A stretch of 64,000 bases of DNA, taken from NCBI GenBank assembly GCA_024345305.1, contig BRON01000003.1:248001-312000 (forward strand), in the 5' to 3' direction. Every line of letters begins with the position of its first letter. Within the stretch, counting starts at the first letter, position 1. Positions 11,301-24,949 of this stretch are shown in pieces. Origin of the DNA: Mrakia gelida (lineage: Eukaryota; Basidiomycota; Tremellomycetes; Cystofilobasidiales; Mrakiaceae). The translations under genes and the position numbers were made by a program. The notes under the pieces were generated by a model. It made no database searches and was not told the DNA's origin. It worked only from the letters and a program-made list of their open reading frames with translations.

Positions 11301-14300
11301 ATCAAATCTGGCATCACTGGGAGTCGCGAGCGTATCCTTGAGCTGCCACATCTCGATCTTGTCCTGAGCCTCAGCGACTGCCTTGTCCGTCAGAGCTGCT
11401 GAGGCGGCGAGCTCCTGCTGAACCTGCTGGATCTCGTCCGTCGGGAGACCTTCCTTCTTGCTGAGCTTGGAAATCTCTTTGAGGAGGAGGTCGTATCGAA
11501 GGAGACGAGGGATAGGTCGGTTGATGAAGTGGTACATGTCGTTTCGGTAGGCTTGAGGATGACGAATGGCTCGCTGTTGAAGAAGGAGAGGAAAGGGAAA
11601 GGGGCGGGACGAGAGGTATCACAGTCAGCGACGGTTCGAGTTTCGCTCGTTCGCCTGATGAACGGAGTCGAGCTAAGGCTTTGACTACGTCGACCTCCCT
11701 CACCTCTCGTTCTCGCTCAGAAATCAGAGTCGAAACCAAAGGAACGAAGCTCAACTCACCTCGAAGAAATCAGCGAACGCAGGGTTCTCCCTCTTCTCCT
11801 TGTCGATCTTCCACTTCGCGATCGGGTAGTTGGCAGCGTAGTTCCTGTACGCATCTCCCCACTGAAGCAGCGCGTCGAAGATGAGATCCGTGATGGAGGC
11901 GATGACGGGGTGCTGATCTCGTTGCCGTTTGCAGAACCGAGAGAGAAGGTTGCGATGGATGACCAGGATCTCCTTGTAGTTTCCGAAGACCTCCTCGATG
12001 AACTTCTCGAGTCGTTCGGGACCGATGACGGGTGGTTTGGCTTCTCGGAGAGGAGTGATGAAGAGCTGAGGGAAACGAAGGAGGGGGACGCGTCAGGAAT
12101 GGTCGAGCGTTCGAACGAAGAAGCGACTAGGAGGGAAAGTGACGGAAGGGAGGGAGGGGACTCACGCTGTCGATGGATTCGAGGTCCGAGACGTACTCGA
12201 TCTCTCCCTTGATAACTTCGAAGATGACGCTGAGAAAAAGAAGAAGAAGAAGCGTCAGGCCCGGCGGAGACGAGACGAACGGGCGAGGGGACGCGAACTC
12301 ACTGCTGCCTGTGCTGAGTCGGTTTCGGGATCTTCTCCTGATCCTCCTTCGACACGAAACTCTCCCACCCCATCCCATCGTGGATCCCTCTCCCCGTCCC
12401 AGCCTGAAACCCAAGCAGCTTCCCCTCCATCGCGAACTTAGCGATCGCAGCGTCCGCCTCCGCGATGAACTCCGAGTCGATCTGATCTGCTGGCGTCTCC
12501 TTGAGGATGGCGTCGAGGAGCTTGTGGTACCGTTGGAGTTGAGCTGCTGGTCGACCGAGAAACCGTTTGAGATCTCGACCTCGAGCTTCAGGGGTGTGAG
12601 CGGCTCGTTCGACGAAGGTTCGAAGCTCTGGGAAGGCGGCCATGCCTGCTTCGAGAGCAACTTCGGCGGAGGGGAGTTTGGAGAGGTAGTCGGCGTAGAT
12701 GGAACGGAACTCGGAGGCGGCGTGGAGGAAGATGTCTCCGATGGTTTCGATCTAAAGCGAGAGAGGAGCGAGGTCAGTCGAGAATTCGCTCGACGAGGGC
12801 AAGGAGGGAGAACTCACGGTTGGGAACTGCTCCCTCTGACGGACGATGAAGAGCTCCAAGAGACGTTCGTTGGCGTTTCGGATGGCTGAGATGTTGGTGA
12901 AGACGTCCGAGATGAACATTTCGAGCTTCTCTGGCGGCGAGACGATCGGAGGGTCGGCCGCTCGAAGGGGAAGGATGAAGAGCTGGAAAGGATCGAGTCG
13001 ACGTTTCGAAGGTCAGCTCTCGTTCTCGCATCACAGCTCTTCTCGGAACCCAGAAAGACGTATATCCGGCTACTCACAGTCTCGATCGTCAACAGATCCT
13101 CCCTGTACTGCTCCTCCTGCAAGATCGTCGTGTGAATCGCCTCCTGACGGTTGACCTCCGACTGACTCAAGCTCATCAACACCTGAGGATCGACCGCTTC
13201 CGCCCACGTCCTCTTTCGCTGACGAGGCTCGTCTCGAACCGACGTCGTACTCTGGTTCCTTGTCAGGAAGTTGTCCTGCGAAAAGAAGGGAGCGAAGAGG
13301 AGAGAAAGTCAGCTCGAGAACGCGACGAGACTTCGTCGCGACTTCGACCTTCCAATCCGTCGAATCTCCCTCCTCCCATCTTCACGACGGCTCGAAGAGA
13401 TAGCAGAGAGACTCACGTTGATCTTGTAGGGACATCTCGGCGCGTAGCAACCTCCGTCCCCAGTGCAACTCGGACTGTAGCACTTGGTGAGGTAGGTGAA
13501 GACTCCCGTCGGTAGCTCCGTGAATCCTCCTCCTGCTCCTGCCTCGGATTCGTCCATGAAGGTGAAGACGTCGTCGAGGGAGTCCGTAAGAGGCATATCG
13601 TCGAAGTCGACCTCGATGAAGTAGAGCTGGGACTTGAGGGATCGGGCGACTTCGAGAGCGGCTCGACGGTCGTTTTGGTGGGTTCGGAGGGTGGGAGGGA
13701 TGAAGGTTTGGATGGCGGTCTGTGAGAGCGAAAAAAAAGAAGGAGGAGAAGAGAAAGAGTAGAAGAGTGGTCAAATCTAAGTTTCGAGGGAACGAAGGAT
13801 GAAAAAGACCGAGCAACGAGAAAAGGAGACGCGATCTCGGAACTCACCACGATATCCTTCCCCGTGAACGAGTTCGGGAACGGGATACTCCCCTTGATAT
13901 GATCTCCTCTCACCACCTTATCCCTCAACTGCACCGACACGTTACTCAACAACGCCGGCGTGAAGAACCTCAAGATGTTCGCCTCCTCGTCTCCTTCCTC
14001 CGACCCGTCTCCGAGGAATCCATCATCTTCGGGATTCTGGTACCTCCCCTGCACCTCCAACCTGATCCTGGCCTTCTCGTCCATCGCGTTCTCCGGTAAC
14101 GTACGAGCGTGCTGCTGGTTCGACTGAGGATACTGATGGTTGTGGTTGTTCTGAGTCGGCTCGTGCTGGTGAGGATGAGGAGGAGACGCGTAGGTCGACG
14201 ACGACTGGGCTTGGTCGTAGTTGAAGCCTTGTTGAGTGCTCTGCGAGGTCGTCGAGGAAGGCATCGAGGCCCAGGTAGGTTGAGGAGATACCTGCTCCGA

Positions 14301-15756
14301 GACTGGAAGGAAGGATCCAACCGTCGAGGTCGAGGTGTTCCTTCCGAGCGTTCCACTCCTCGCGTCGCTCGAGGGACCCGACTGACTTCCTGGTCTCGAG
14401 CTGGGAGGGTAGAGACTCGATCCCGAGTTGAAGCTGGGATCGTCGTAGAAGCCGTTCCCGCTCTGAGCTGGTGAGGGTTGAAGCGAGGTTGGGAAGGTCG
14501 AGTGTGTCGAGTTGGAAGGGTAGAGGCAAGGAGGTTGGGTGTGGTGGTGCTCTGAGCTGCTTCCTGAGGGCGAGGGACCTCCTGCGTAGCCGTTGTTGGG
14601 TCCTGAGGGATGCGAGGGGAAGGCTGAAGCGAGGTTGGGGGAGTAGAACGCGGTTGAGGGTTGACCGGCGTAGGATTGTTGAGACTGAAGGTGAGGAAGA
14701 GGAGGAGATGGAGAGCTGCTGCTGTCGTAAGGTTGGGAGTAGGAGTGGCTCATGGGAGGAGGTGGAGGCGGAGGTGGTGGAGGAGGCGGAGGAGGTGGTC
14801 GAGGAGAGACTGGGAGACCTCTTGGAGACGAAGTCGAGGAGGAAGAGGGTTGGAACTGGTTGTAGTAGTCGTTGGGAGGAGGGGACGGAGGTGGAGCTCT
14901 CTGCGTCGCGACCGACTGAGGAATCGAAGGAAGGTATCCCTGCTTCTCCTGCAAAGCCGTAGGGAACCCGTTCCCTCCTCCCTCGTATCCTCCTGCTCCT
15001 CCTCCTCCCCCAGACGACGAGGACGCTCCTCCAATCGACCCACCCGGGGTGGCCGGAAGCTGCCTCACTCCTCCTGCTGAGATCGAACCTCCTCCTCGCT
15101 CGGAAGGAGGTCTCCATCTCTCTGCCTTCTCTCCTGGAGCCTTGGGGAGTCCTCTCATATTCATGCTCCCCGATCCTGAGGATGTTGGACGATGACGAGA
15201 GAGGGATGCGGCGGCTCGAGGGGGTTCAGGAGGCGGAGGAGGTCGAGGGAGTTGGTGGTGATGGTGGATGGGTTCGGAGACGTTCCGTTGAGGAGGGGAG
15301 GGAGGGTTGACGGGACCGTCTGTGAGAGTGTAGCGAGTGAACTGTTGAAGTTGTTGAGGAGCTGTAGGAGGGTTGAAGGGAGGTTGCTCTTGGTTGTTGT
15401 AGTAGGGTTGTTGCTGTTGATCGTGTCCGTTCCAAGGTCGAGCTTCCTCCCGTTGAGCTCCTCCGTTCGTTCCGTTCTGATGTGAAGCTGTGCTCGAATG
15501 ATGACCTTGACGGTTGATGGTAGGTTGGTCATCCATCCCTCCTATGATCTGGCTGTAGAGATCATCGAAATCGGTGTCCGTTCTGGAGAAGGAGAGGAAG
15601 CGGTGTGACCGGGGGGAGGAGGAGCGAGGGAGGGAAGGGAGCGAGAGTCAGAACCCCGAGCTCAACCAGAATCGAACCAGAGCTCAAAACGTAGAAATCT
15701 CACCTGGCAGGTGTTCGTCTGTACCCAGAAGAGCCAGGGGAAGCGTCTCGATCCAT
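8367..15756 (-). CDS. Rho guanine nucleotide exchange factor, Rom2-like, with tandem DH domains
   Basis: The product should load GTP on Rho1-type GTPases at the cell cortex, driving cell-wall integrity and polarity. About 20 introns; roughly 1,790 residues. Start MDRDASPGSSGYRR at 15756, then a spliced exon beginning at TDTDFDDLY. Residues 1-560 are disordered, Pro/Ser/Gln-rich, with a long polyproline run near 265. A DEP-like domain follows around 575-660 (FPNSFTGKDIV...ALEVARSL). A Cys-rich linker (YSPSCTGDGGCYAPRCPYK) lies near 680. A first DH domain spans about 737-900 (ILQEEQYREDLLTIETLF...GRPAAQLQRYHKLLDAIL). A second spans about 965-1130 (IFEVIKGEIEYVSDLESI...NRPIPRLLRYDLLLKEI). A PH domain spans about 1195-1335 and a CNH (citron) domain about 1340-1680, with a Pro/Gln-rich tail. 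The DEP-DH-PH-CNH order is that of Rom1/Rom2; the second DH copy is the unusual part. TGA is at 8367-8369. Confidence 0.9.
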
Positions 15757-16114
15757 CCAGAGCGAAGGAGGAGGAGGGAGGGACGAGAGAAGGAAGGGAG
15801 TGGTCCGAGGAAGGAGAGGGAAAGGGGGACAGCGACGCTCGCTGGAGGAAGAGGAGGGCCCGTACAGCTGCGAGGTTGGGTAAAAGGAGGAGTGGTTTTG
15901 TTGGAGGGGGGAGGCTTCTGGTTGGTCGTTAGAGATGAAAAATCTCCAAAGACGAGGATGAAGAAGTGGGTGAACGTTTGGGTCCTGGCGAGAGGAAGGA
16001 GACACGCCGAAGCCTCCTCGATTTGGGCGAAAGCACTGGATCCACCCTCCCCTCTCTCTCCCTCCCAACACAACCCACCCCTCCAACCTTTTTATCCCTT
16101 TTTACTCCAGCACC
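15757..16114. promoter_or_regulatory. Divergent promoter region, RhoGEF (-) / PBDC1 (+)
   Basis: These 358 bp separate two start codons that point away from each other, so they should hold both promoters. The right part is C/T-rich on the plus strand just before the PBDC1 start. No TATA element is evident. Confidence 0.55.
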
Positions 16115-17510
16115 ATGTCCGTTGAAGCCCCCGCCAAGTTCGATGCCGAGAAGGCTGATAACTTCGAAGACGTACGTCCCTATCGAGCTCTCCAAAGACG
16201 AGTTCCCTCTTTCATCCGAGCTGACCTCCTCCTTCGTTCGATGTTCTACAGATTGAGAAGCAGTACGTCCTTCGTCGTTTGAGCAACTATGTCATAGAGC
16301 TTTACTGATCTCTCTCTGCTCTCTCTCAGGTTCGCCGTCGCTGTCGTCGAGCACATGCAGGTTCGTCGCTGCAAAACCTGACCTCCCTCGTCATGCGAGA
16401 GCGAGCTCACCATTTTCTCCTTCCCTCCTCTCCCTGCTTTCCCTCTCATCCCCTCCTTCTTCTCATCTCCCAGGCCTACGAGAAGCTCATCTCCACCGTC
16501 CCTCCCAACCGTCTGAAACTCTCTGCGTGAGTCCTATCTCGTTTCGCGTCAAAGCTCGCCGGGAAAAGAAGGAAAGAAGCTCAACGACCTCTTCCTTCCT
16601 TCCCCTTCTTTCGCCCACCATCATCTTCTTGCCCTCCTCCAGCATCGACGATATCCTCATGGCCCATCTCAACACTGCTTTCCCTACCCTCCTCTCGTCC
16701 GATAACAACTACGCCGCTCTGAGGAACCTGGACGAGGACGCCATGAAGAGCCCTCAGGGGAAGGAGGATTGGAGGAAGTTCGTTATGGCTGTCAGTCTCT
16801 CTCGGTCTCTTCGTCCTTGTCGCTGCTACACTACCTGAGTTTCGACTGACTCTTTTTTCACCATCTCCTGCGCCCTCCAGTACGAGAAGATTGTGCCAGA
16901 CTACAACTTCGGAACCCTGATCAGGACCGACTGCTCGAGAGATTACGCTCAGGACAACACCACTCTCGGTCCGTCTCCTTTCTACACACCTTCTACGCCT
17001 TTGATATTCCTCTTCAGACTACACAATACTGACTCTCACCTTACTACTCCTTTGCCTCTTCAGTTCTTCGAACACAGGTGCGTTCCCTCCTTCTCGTCGT
17101 CTCCCTCGCGTTTCGTCTCGTCGCTCGCCCATCCCATTCCGTCCTAACACTCGAGCTGACACCTCTCCCACCTTCTTCTACCTACTCTCACACAGTTCCT
17201 CGCCATCGAGGTACGTATCTTCTCTAAACCCTCCTCTCATCCCTCCCACCTCGCGTCCTTCGCTTTCGCTCTTCCTCCCTGACGCGTCCCTCCCCTCTTC
17301 CTCTTCCTTCCCTTCCCTTTTCGCAGGTCGCCCGAAACCGCTTTGGACTCAACAACGCCTGTGAGTAGCCTCTCCCACTACCCCTCTTCTGTCTCTCGAC
17401 GTGACGGTTCTCAGGAAGACGACGCGACACTGACCGCTTGTTGTGGTTTGTGTTTCGCGTTCGCGATCTCAGTCCACGAGGAGGTGCAGAAGCGCCTTCA
17501 CTCCAAGTAG
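16115..17510 (+). CDS. PBDC1 family protein (yeast YPL225W/Chp1-like eEF1A chaperone)
   Basis: The yeast family member helps newly made eEF1A fold its GTPase domain in the cytosol; that role is known from the family, not from this sequence. About 160 residues begin MSVEAPAKFDAEKADNFED. Diagnostic blocks are KQFAVAVVEHMQAYEKL, KEDWRKFVMAYEKIVPDYNF, GTLIRTDCSRDY and QFLAIEVARNRFGLNNA, all of which match PBDC1. The protein is split over about ten exons, including three tiny ones: 16252-16262 (11 nt), 17064-17077 (14 nt) and 17196-17210 (15 nt). Each is required to keep the frame and encodes conserved residues (IEKQ, VLRTQ, FLAIE). The start ATG at 16115 follows CACC; TAG is at 17508-17510. Confidence 0.9.
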
Positions 17511-17900
17511 ACAGGAAGTGAGCGGAATGTCGAAGATAAATGTATTGTAGCTCTCAGTTGATCGTTGCTCGAAGAGAGAGAGAGAGGAGGGAGCGAGTTG
17601 AGTCGTTCGCGTGCTGCAACGCGAGCTGTCTTCGTCGTCTCTTCACTCATCAGTTAACGACGGTGTTCTGCGGTGTTCACGAGGAATACATCGGGCGCAT
17701 CGAACGTACCAACATCCCTCTGGTCCGTCGTCGAGCGAGGACGAGAGTTGAAGACCTGGAGATGAGCGAGACGAGACGCGTCGAACGAACGAACGACCGA
17801 GTCTCTGCTTCCGACTCATTCTTGCAGTGGGCGAGAGTAAATCGTAAAGCTCATGAAAAGTATAGTCAAGTCCTCTAAAAGTCTAATCGACGCTCGTCGT
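17511..17900. other. Convergent intergenic region
   Basis: This holds the 3' ends of PBDC1 (+) and the old yellow enzyme gene (-). I see no gene or repeat in it. Confidence 0.5.
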
Positions 17901-19995
<2,095 letters not shown>

Positions 19996-20948
19996 TTTGG
20001 GGAAGAGGTGGTGAGGGTGGGTTGGGTTGGTTGGAAGTGGGTTTGGGAGAAAGGGGAGTGGGAGTTGAGTTGACTGTTTGGGTTGGGAGGATGAAGAGGA
20101 CGAGGGTCGTTTTTTTGACTGATATTCAAGCTGCGTCATCATAGAGAGCGGAGACAGCCCGGGAGGTGGAGGGCGGGCTCTTGAGGTCTGGTCTTTTGTA
20201 AGCTGATCAGCCCTCGGTGAAACCAAACGACTTGGTTGAAATCGAGCGGCCGAAGGTTCTAGAAGAGAACACCTTCAAAGAAGACCTTCTGTCTGGAAAG
20301 CTCAGTAGACAATTTAGCAGTAAGCTGCTTCTGCCTGGCGAGGAGAGAAAGGAAAGGAAAGGGCCTTGGGGACGAATCGAACGCGTCCGACCTCCGTCCT
20401 CGACGGACTCCTCCCCCAACCTTCCTTCCGGCCCCATCTACGCGCCCTTCGAAACGTGGAGGTCGTTCTCGAAGCTGCTCATTATGGGCAGATTACTGAT
20501 CCGCGCGATACGAACTAGCCATGCTGCTGAGAAAGCGTCAACTTCGAGACCGAGCTCGCGCGTTCGGTGCGGAAAATCTCGCGGATCTGGAAGTCGACGC
20601 TGCCACGTCTAGGAGTTGCAAGAAGACACGGTCCGGAAGGAGTGCTTGCAGCAGCGACAGAGGATAAGGCAAGATGCGAAGGAGAGACGCGTCTCGAGCA
20701 AGATCTCGACGTCGACTTCGCTGCAGCTCGCTCGCTCCCTCTCCCTTTCCCGCTCTCCTTCTCGGTCTCTCCTTCAGACGAGCAACAGACCATGAGGGTA
20801 TCAAAGCAAGAGCAAAAAGGTAATAACTATATGATAAGTCACCGAAAAGAAGAGAACGAGAGCGTCTATGCTTCTCTAAACGAAGTCTAAGATAAGAAGA
20901 GTTCCAAAACGAAAGCAAGACTCCCAACCGAAACGAGAACCGACTAGA
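19996..20948. promoter_or_regulatory. Spacer with the old yellow enzyme promoter and ERG3 3' end
   Basis: Both neighbours run on the minus strand. A 131-codon plus-strand open frame (20217-20612) has no ATG near its start and no splice or family support. I see no further gene. Confidence 0.45.
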
Positions 20949-22356
20949 CTACTCTGCCTTGAGCTTCTGTTCCAGCAGCTGAGCCTCCTTGCGCTTGTTG
21001 ACCTCGTGGATGGGGTCGAGCTCGGGGGCGGGTTGACGGTAGCTGTTCCCCAGTCGATCGGAGAGGGTGAAGTACTGAAGAGAGGGAGAGGGACGCGTCG
21101 TCGTTCGTCGTCAGTTTTCGGAACTCGAGGAGAGAAGGAAGAGGGAGGAAAGGGGAGGGTAAACGTACCTGGCCGTAGTTGACGGTGAAGTAGAGGTGGT
21201 GAAGAGTGTGGTGAGCGGGTCCGTTGATGATCTGAGCGAGTGAGAGGAAATTCAAGACGACGAGTCAGTTCGAGTTTCGACGAACGAACGGACGAACGAC
21301 GACGAAGGATTCTGGGCTCACCTTCTCGAACCGACTTCCGGTGACCATATCGGAGTCGTGGATCTGTAAAATAGAGAGAGGAGTCAGAAAGAGGTTGAAA
21401 CGTGCGACCGCGACGAGGGTCGAGCGCGACGAAAGGACGAACGAAGATGCTCCAGAAGTTGACGGCGGAGAAGAGTCCGAGGTAGATCTTCTTGTGGAGA
21501 GGGAAGAGGGCGGGGAAGAGATGGTAAGGGACCGACTGAACGTATCCGTCGAGAGGGTGGAACGCGTGGGAGGCGAAGGGAGTAGGGACTGAGGAAGAAA
21601 GAGAGCAGTATCAAGTCAGAACAGAGAGAGGCGACGAGCAAGACGCGTCGAGACTCACTGATCCATTTGTGGTGAGGCTTGTGAACGTGTTTGTAGATCG
21701 AGGGGTGGTGCTCGATTCGGTGGATCCAGTAGATCGCGGTGTCGGTGAAGAGGAGGAAGAAAGGGATCGAGAAGATGGCGTAGGCGGTTCCGTACTCCTC
21801 GATCTTGTCGTAGTACATTCCTGCAGAAGAAGAGGAGTCAGTTCTCACCGACGAAGGACCTCCCGAGCGCGAAGAGGCACTAACCTCGACCTCGCACCTC
21901 CGCGATGAACCAAGGGACGGTCATCAGGGTGATCCAGGGGAACGCGATACACGATGACTTGATCTCCATGGCGACCTGCCCTTTCAGGAATCGAGGGTGG
22001 TTCATCATCTCGTGGTTGAAGATGAAGTAGTAGGACATGGTGGCGATGGAGAAGTACATGAGGACGATTCCGATGAGGGTGATAAGGTAGAGGGAGGCGA
22101 ATTGACGAGGGATGTAGTCTCGAGGCCAAGCGGAGGCGATGGGGGAGGTGAGGGCTGTGGAGAGGTCTACTGGAGGGTGGGGGATATGTTTGTAGAGGGT
22201 TGAGGCGAAGGCGGCGAGGGTGGAAGTGGTGGAGGAGGAGTTCGCGAGGTGGGTTTCGGTGAGCAGGGAGGAGGGGAGGAAGTCCTTTGCTGGGAGGAGG
22301 TAGGCGTAGGCTTTGTCCAAGACGTGCTCGTCTGCGAAGTCGAGTAGGTACTCCAT
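20949..22356 (-). CDS. ERG3: Sterol C-5 desaturase (ergosterol biosynthesis)
   Basis: This ER membrane di-iron enzyme introduces the C5-C6 double bond into episterol in ergosterol synthesis, using electrons from cytochrome b5. About 350 residues from the ATG at 22356 ([20 protein letters not shown]). The three His clusters of the fatty acid hydroxylase superfamily are present: HRIEHH, HKPHHKW and HHTLHHLYF, after hydrophobic segments [20 protein letters not shown] and [19 protein letters not shown]. It ends EQKLKAE with TAG at 20949-20951. About six introns. The true start may lie further upstream: three preceding spliced exons keep the same frame without a stop (see the leader entry). Azole response and sterol composition depend on this gene in other fungi. 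Confidence 0.92.
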
Positions 22357-22877
22357 GTTGAAGAGGGTTGAGAAGGAGGTCTGGTCGAGAGAAGAGCATT
22401 CGGAGGGAGGGAGGGAGGGAGAGGGAAGGTCAGCTTTCGTTGCTCCTTCCGATCTCGTTTCCAAGCCCAACTCGCGACTCACGGAGTTGATGAAAGCTGG
22501 AGTCTAGTGAAAGAGTCCTCTATGAGTCGAGATCGAGATACGACGAAGGTCTGCGAGAAGGTAAAGAGCATGAACGAGAGTCAGAAGGAGGTAGAAGAAC
22601 AAGAACGACGTCGACGAGCTCTCGTCCTTCGATCCTTCCTTCCCTTGAAACAGCACTCACGGAGATCGGGAGTCCTTGAGCAGTCGGAGGTTTCGAAAGA
22701 GTAAACGACGGTGAATTCCACACGAGCTGAAGAAGAAGAGAGAAGGAGAAGGAGGGGGTTGGAAGGAGAGGGAAAGCTCGAATCGTAAATCACCTTCCTC
22801 GGTTCGGCCTCCCCTTCCTTCGAAGGGAAGTGGTACGATTTCGCCCCTCGCGTCTCTTCAACCGCGTTTCTCACTTT
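22357..22877 (-). other. In-frame spliced leader exons upstream of ERG3
   Basis: Upstream of the ERG3 ATG, minus-strand segments 22357-22380, 22483-22503 (21 nt), 22661-22726 (66 nt) and a segment ending at 22794 are separated by good GT...AG introns. Each internal one is a multiple of three and open in the ERG3 frame (reading LVWNSPSFTLSKPPTAQ, then TPAFINS, then TSFSTLFN). No in-frame ATG is visible before the stop near 22878, so these are either an untranslated leader or an N-terminal extension whose first exon I cannot find. Confidence 0.4.
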
Positions 22878-23194
22878 CGAGCCGCCTTGAGCAAGTTTTT
22901 AGACAGACAGATGGACTCAAACTCGAGGGAGGAAACTCGTTAAAAAAGACCCGACCCTTCCCTCCAAATTTTGAGCGTCAAAACGAACGAGAAAGCAGGG
23001 CGCCGGCCGCGTCGAGCAGCTCTCAATTATCAGCTCACAACTTTTACTAAGCAGGGTATCGGAGTCATACCGAGCTGATATGTTAGGCTATCGTACCAGC
23101 TACCCGATTGATAGCGACCTCCAGCTCTCTGACGCAAACGACTTCTGACTTTCCGAGAACGAGACGCGTCGTCGTCGAAGCAGATCAAGCTCAT
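22878..23194. other. Spacer between the ERG3 leader and the lipid-droplet hydrolase 3' end
   Basis: This holds AT-richer sequence around 22910-23110 with runs of A and T, consistent with promoter DNA. No gene is seen. Confidence 0.4.
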
Positions 23195-24647
23195 CTATCC
23201 CAAGGTCTGAGCAGTCCAAGGCGCTATCTTGTGAGCCATAATCTCACCGTGTTCTGCGAAAAGAGGTGAGAGAAGAGAAACAAGTCAGTCGAGCGAAGAG
23301 CAACACGAGAAGCGAGAATCGACGACGACGACGTACCTAAGCAGAACGCGTGAGGAATCGACTCGACGCAGTGCCAGATCTGAAGAACAGGAAGATGAGA
23401 TGCGCATCAGTACGCCAGAGAGCAGTCAAGAAGTCTGGAAGGACAGAGACCCACCCTCTGAACACCGTTCTCGTTCTCCTCCTCCCTCTCCTCCTTCGTC
23501 GCAACCTCCTGCTCCCCACCCAAGATCTCCCTCCCGATCCTCCCTTCCTCTTCATCAACCCACCCATCCTTCACACCCCAGTACCCGAAGATCTTGCCCC
23601 TCTCCCTCCTCAAGAACTCCCAATCTGCTCCTTTGATCATGTCCATCTCGTCGCGTGCGAGGTGAAGGGCAGACGCGATCGTCGTAGGCGAGCTAACGAG
23701 GGATTTGGTTGCTGCAGGGAGAGTGGTGAAGGGGAGGAGAGGTCGGAGGAAGTAGGAGAGGGTGGGGACGAGGGAGCGAGAAAGCGAGGTAAAGAGTGGC
23801 TGCGAGGAGAACGAGGCGAGTGAGATCGAGGATCGAGAGGAGTCAGCTTTGATGGGACGCGATGAATCCAGCCAAGAGGAAGACGAGTCTGCTCGGACCC
23901 TTCTCGAAGAACAAGATAGCATAGAAGAGTCTCTCACCCAAAGCATGCGCCCGTTGGGAGACTTGGCGATGTTCGAGATCGTTGGGAAGAGAAGGGTCAA
24001 GCTCGCGATTTGAGGTCGAGCTTTGAGGAGCTGTGGAGGACGAGGAAGCGATGGTCAGCGATACACAGAGCTTGATCATCTCCGTAGACTATTCAGTCGC
24101 TGGCTGGAAAGTCGAAAAAGCAGGGTACTAACCTCTACAGAGATCCAGCAACCCATCGAGTGAGCACAGAGTCCGAGCTTCCCATCCGTCCCAATGATCT
24201 CGAAAAGCTCATCCACCACTTCCAGCTCAGACTCCACCACTCCTTCTAGCCCAATCAACTGAGGAACGTCCAGATGAGGCGAGTGTCCGACGTGAGCGAG
24301 AGCGAGGATAGCACAGTTGGGAGGGAAGATCGGCGAGAGGGAGAGGGTCGTGAGAAACGGGACGTAGTAGCCTAGGAGACCAGGGTTGCCTGTTATAGAT
24401 CGAACAGATGAGGTCAGTGAGAAGCTTAGGAAGAGAGGAGAAGAGTGCGCTCACCTGGGAGGAAGAGGAAGATGGATTTCGGGCGAGAAGGAGTCGTCGA
24501 CCATGGTTCTCGAGGAGGGAAGAAGTAGAGGTCGGATGGACCCTTCGCTAGAGGAGTCGAGTGGAGGATGGAGGTTTGGATGTAGTGTTGGCCTGCTGGC
24601 GGGGTTGGTGGAGGATCCAAGAGGAAGGCGAAGCGGTTGGGTTTCAT
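23195..24647 (-). CDS. Lipid droplet-associated hydrolase (LDAH / YPR147C family)
   Basis: This alpha/beta-hydrolase family sits on lipid droplets and affects triacylglycerol and sterol ester stores; the true substrate of the family is unsettled. About 330 residues from MKPNRFAFLLDPPPTPP. Family hallmarks are the oxyanion-loop motif FLPGNPGLLGYY, the nucleophile elbow AHSMG (Ser within AxSxG instead of the commoner GHSIG), the helix PLFTSLSRSLVPTLSYFLRP, and the C-terminal catalytic His block SIPHAFCLEHGEIMA. Exons are joined in frame; the exon coding IWHCVESIPHAFCL is 43 nt. The ATG at 24645-24647 is the first in frame. Stop TAG is at 23195-23197 after TAQTLG. Confidence 0.85.
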
Positions 24648-24949
24648 GCTTTGGGGAAGGGAAGAAGAGAAGAATGTGGTTGGAAGAAGGAAAGGAGGTG
24701 AGCTCGAGGTGGTTTGGCACTCGCCGTCGGGCGTCACCGGGGGCCGAGGGAGTCATATTTTCTCGATTCTATAGAGACCAGGATATCATAGGAGCTTCTT
24801 GAGTTCCGAAGCTGGTGAAGTTTTTTGCCCTGAGACGAAGAGGAAGCTATGACGACGGAGGGCTGAAAACGGGGAAGCTTGTGAGCTTGAGCTCGCTCCT
24901 TCCCTCCGAACACCCATCAACTCATCGCTCCATCCTTACAGCCATCAAC
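24648..24949. promoter_or_regulatory. Divergent promoter region, LDAH (-) / AhpC-TSA protein (+)
   Basis: This 302-bp spacer between opposed start codons presumably holds both promoters. The plus-strand frame is open upstream of the AhpC/TSA ATG but has no earlier ATG. Confidence 0.5.

Noticed and set aside
12173..12889. Long plus-strand open frame of about 238 codons
   Set aside because: It is antisense to the RhoGEF DH region, which has clear family conservation on the minus strand.
14471..15080. Long plus-strand frames with Arg/Val-rich readings
   Set aside because: They are the antisense of the Pro/Ser/Gln-rich N-terminus of the RhoGEF, which lacks stops on both strands for compositional reasons.
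20217..20612. A 131-codon plus-strand frame upstream of the old yellow enzyme
   Set aside because: It starts with GTG, has no splice context and matches nothing I know.
22990..23110. Possible tRNA-like hairpins in the ERG3 / lipid hydrolase spacer
   Set aside because: No A-box and B-box pair at proper spacing and no cloverleaf with a 7-bp acceptor stem could be formed.
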